Positions 14,143 to 16,045 of a stretch of 16,045 bases of DNA are shown here, piece after piece. The notes under the pieces were generated by a model. It saw only the letters and a list, made by a program, of their open reading frames with translations, made no database searches and was not told where the DNA came from. Within the stretch, counting starts at the first letter, position 1; each line of letters begins with the position of its first letter. Source of the stretch: JBBRHH01 sp038222915 (GTDB lineage: Bacteria > Planctomycetota > Phycisphaerae > Tepidisphaerales > Tepidisphaeraceae); assembly GCA_038222915.1 (NCBI GenBank), contig JBBRHH010000068.1, forward strand, positions 1 to 16,045, written 5' to 3'. The translations under genes and the position numbers were made by a program.

Positions 14143-15255
14143 GTGAGCCACGCCTCAACGAACAAGCCACAAGTTGCCATCACCGCTCATGCGATGGTCG
14201 CGCCGTTGAATTTTGACGAGCTGTTGGCCGGCCAATGGATCGCCGACCACGCAAGGGTTCGGATTCCTTGCGAAGCCGGGCAGTCCCGAGCTATCCAGCT
14301 CGCGATGCTCGCGGCGCGGGAAGCGATCGACAGCTGTCCAAGCTGGTCACCAACTGATGCGAACACCGCGCTGGTCGTTGGCACGAGCAAGGGACCAATC
14401 GACACGTGGTTTGCCCCCCTGCCATCAACGTCCGATAACTTTCAACCAACAACAGGGGGGTTGCATCCCACCGGTCTGTCTCAGATCGCCGCCGAACTTT
14501 CACTCAGACTCCACCTCCATGGGCCTCACCTTACGCTTTCCGCCGCCTGCGTCAGCGGCCTCCACGCCCTCATTCGCGCCTGCATGATGATCCAGTCCGG
14601 AGAGGTCCGACGCGCACTGGTGGTGGCCGTGGAATCCTCCTTCCATTCATTGTTTCAAGCTAGTTTTCAGCGGCTTGGCGTCTTCCCACCCCGCGAAATC
14701 GGCTGTCGCCCATTCGACCAATCCCGCTCAGGCTTCCTGATGAGCGAGGCCGCCGCGGCGGTGATTCTCGAACGGGCCGAAACTCCATGCACCAACGCAA
14801 TCGTCGTCGATCATTTTGCAATGGCCGGAGACGCAACGCATATCACCGGGGTCGACCCGCATGGCCGGGTATTACGCCACGTGCTGACGCACGTCATCGA
14901 CAATCGACCGGTGGATCTCATTCACGCGCATGGCACCGGAACGATTGCGAATGATCAAATGGAGTTGGCCGCCATTGAATCCGCGGTTCTGGACCGAGAT
15001 TCCAAGCCAGTTCTGTACTCACATAAAGGCGCGCTTGGACACAGCCTCGGCGCGGCTGGATTGCTTGCAGTTGTCATCAATTGCGAGTGCCACAGACGTG
15101 GAATCGTGCCGCCAAACCCGAGAACCAACGAACCGCTTCACACAACGCGTGTCACGCTTTCCGCATCGGCGACGCGTCGCAAAATCCAGCGCAGCCTGAT
15201 TTCTGCATCAGGCTTTGGTGGACCGACCGCCGCGGTCGCCATCGAATCGGTATAA
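14143..15255 (+). CDS. Beta-ketoacyl synthase (FabF/KAS II type), linked to bioB
   Basis: A 370-residue thiolase-fold condensing enzyme. The catalytic Cys136 is in SAACVSGLHAL, His263 in HAHGTGT, Lys295 in SHKGALGH and His300 in the same motif, giving the Cys-His-His set of decarboxylating elongation synthases rather than the Cys-His-Asn set of KAS III. The C-terminal SASGFGGPTAAVAI block is also typical. It is about 40 residues shorter than usual FabF (~410). I choose GTG 14143, seven bases past the bioB stop, because it puts the first strand (VAITAHAMV) near residue 11. GTG 14086 and ATG 14092 would overlap bioB and add 17-19 residues. Position suggests a role in making the pimeloyl chain for biotin, as ketosynthases do in other biotin routes, but a secondary lipid or polyketide role cannot be ruled out. 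Confidence 0.88.
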   Translation: MSHASTNKPQVAITAHAMVAPLNFDELLAGQWIADHARVRIPCEAGQSRAIQLAMLAAREAIDSCPSWSPTDANTALVVGTSKGPIDTWFAPLPSTSDNFQPTTGGLHPTGLSQIAAELSLRLHLHGPHLTLSAACVSGLHALIRACMMIQSGEVRRALVVAVESSFHSLFQASFQRLGVFPPREIGCRPFDQSRSGFLMSEAAAAVILERAETPCTNAIVVDHFAMAGDATHITGVDPHGRVLRHVLTHVIDNRPVDLIHAHGTGTIANDQMELAAIESAVLDRDSKPVLYSHKGALGHSLGAAGLLAVVINCECHRRGIVPPNPRTNEPLHTTRVTLSASATRRKIQRSLISASGFGGPTAAVAIESV

Positions 15256-15261
15256 CGCAGG

Positions 15262-15280
15262 GCGGCCGTTGCCCGGCCGC
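15262..15280 (+). terminator. Possible weak terminator hairpin after the ketosynthase gene
   Basis: GCGGCCG (15262-15268) pairs with CGGCCGC (15274-15280) in a perfect 7-bp GC stem with a TTGCC loop, starting seven bases after the stop codon. There is no U-run after it, so intrinsic termination is uncertain. Location right behind a stop codon is its main support. Confidence 0.35.
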
Positions 15281-15340
15281 GCGTGCATCGGTATCATTCG
15301 CAAAAACAAAGCGGGGCCATTTCAATTGCCGGGGCAATTT

Positions 15341-16024
15341 ATGTCAGATCATCAGTGGTATTACACGCAAGGCAGCCAACGCATTGGGCCTGTCTCGGGC
15401 GAAGTTCTGAGTAACCTGGCTAACGCGGGTACCCTCACTCCCAACGATCTTGTCTGGTGCCAAGCGATGTCGGACTGGGCGGCGGCAGCGACCGTTCCCG
15501 GTTTGTTCAACTCGGCAGCGGTGGCCGCCTCGACTGGCTATCCGAACGCCGAGCCGATGAATTATTACACGCCGCGTCAAACGCAGGCGTACTACGCCGG
15601 GTTCTGGATGCGCTTTGCCGCCGCGATCATTGATGGGCTTATTCTGGCAGTCGGCGGCGGAGTCCTGGGAGCTATTGTGGGAGGCGTCATAGGCGGCGTC
15701 ATGGGCTCATCGGGCTCGTCGATTAACGAAATCCAAGTTGTGGCCCAGATCGCCGGCTATATCATTTCCGTCATCCTTGGTTGGCTTTACGAAGCCCTGA
15801 TGGAAAGTTCCGCGAAGCAGGCGACGCTGGGCAAATTGGCGGTGGGCATCAAAGTGACTGATATGCTGGGCGCTCGAATCTCCTTTGGCAGGGCGAGCGG
15901 CCGTCACTTTGGAAAAATTGTCTCTGGTCTAATCTGTGGGATCGGGTATTTCATGGCTGGATTCACAGACAAGAAACAGGCGCTGCACGATTCGATGGCC
16001 GATTGCCTCGTTGTGCGAAAATAG
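15341..16024 (+). CDS. GYF_2-RDD family membrane protein
   Basis: A 227-residue protein. Residues 5-55 form a GYF_2 domain (QWYYTQGSQRIGPVSGEVL, then LVWCQAMSDWAAA), a small module thought to bind peptides in bacterial proteins. A Tyr/Gln/Pro-rich linker follows (~65-85). The RDD domain covers ~86-225: WMRFAAAIIDGL (89-100, Arg91 and Asp98), a very Gly-rich span to about residue 121, a second hydrophobic span (~132-150), a conserved polar helix (ATLGKLAVGIKVTD, 161-174), a third span around 190-208, and a C-terminal HDSMADCLVV (216-225). The function of RDD proteins is mostly unknown; some act in ion exchange or transport. The start is ATG 15341, with GGGG (15330-15333) seven bases upstream; the frame extends further up, but without a better start. 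It stands alone here, with 85 bases separating it from the ketosynthase. Confidence 0.92.
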   Translation: MSDHQWYYTQGSQRIGPVSGEVLSNLANAGTLTPNDLVWCQAMSDWAAAATVPGLFNSAAVAASTGYPNAEPMNYYTPRQTQAYYAGFWMRFAAAIIDGLILAVGGGVLGAIVGGVIGGVMGSSGSSINEIQVVAQIAGYIISVILGWLYEALMESSAKQATLGKLAVGIKVTDMLGARISFGRASGRHFGKIVSGLICGIGYFMAGFTDKKQALHDSMADCLVVRK

Positions 16025-16045
16025 ACTCAATGGCCATGACGTGAA

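Overview
The window is GC-rich, and every gene I can support lies on the + strand. The content points to a member of the Planctomycetota or a close relative. The evidence is a bacterial alpha-2-macroglobulin, a MoxR/vWA/beta-propeller operon, a small protein with the HYExAFE motif, several tiny single-pass membrane proteins of unknown role, and a GYF_2-RDD membrane protein. This assignment rests on gene content and is moderate in certainty.

Region 1 (1-1958) is the 3'-part of a large thioester-containing alpha-2-macroglobulin. Its start lies outside the window.

Region 2 (1965-10158) is the centrepiece. It is a tight five-gene block, with 4-base ATGA overlaps at three of its junctions and a longer overlap at the fourth. 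It encodes a ~243-residue bpX4-like protein, a RavA-like MoxR AAA+ ATPase, a ~245-residue bpX2-like protein, a 932-residue protein with a degenerate vWA domain followed by a beta-propeller, and a 922-residue protein with a bpX6-like N-domain, an alpha-solenoid and a C-terminal beta-propeller. This matches the class called MoxR-vWA-beta-propeller ternary systems, which comparative genomics predicts to be NTP-dependent conflict or stress-response machines and which, as far as I know, have little or no biochemistry. The macroglobulin stops only six bases before the block and may be co-transcribed with it.

Region 3 (10261-12286) holds an M20 metallo-amidohydrolase, then a HYExAFE-motif protein with a PD-(D/E)XK nuclease-like core, overlapped by a 78-residue small membrane protein gene.

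Region 4 (12371-13013) holds two small N-terminally anchored proteins that look like diverged tandem paralogs.

Region 5 (13086-15255) is bioB (biotin synthase) followed 7 bases later by a beta-ketoacyl synthase of the FabF type. This pairing suggests a link between fatty-acid-type elongation and biotin precursor supply. The window ends with a GYF_2-RDD membrane protein (15341-16024).

I saw no RNA genes, CRISPR arrays, insertion sequences or prophage genes. No gap between genes exceeds about 105 bases, and the gaps hold only short hairpins and ribosome-binding sites.
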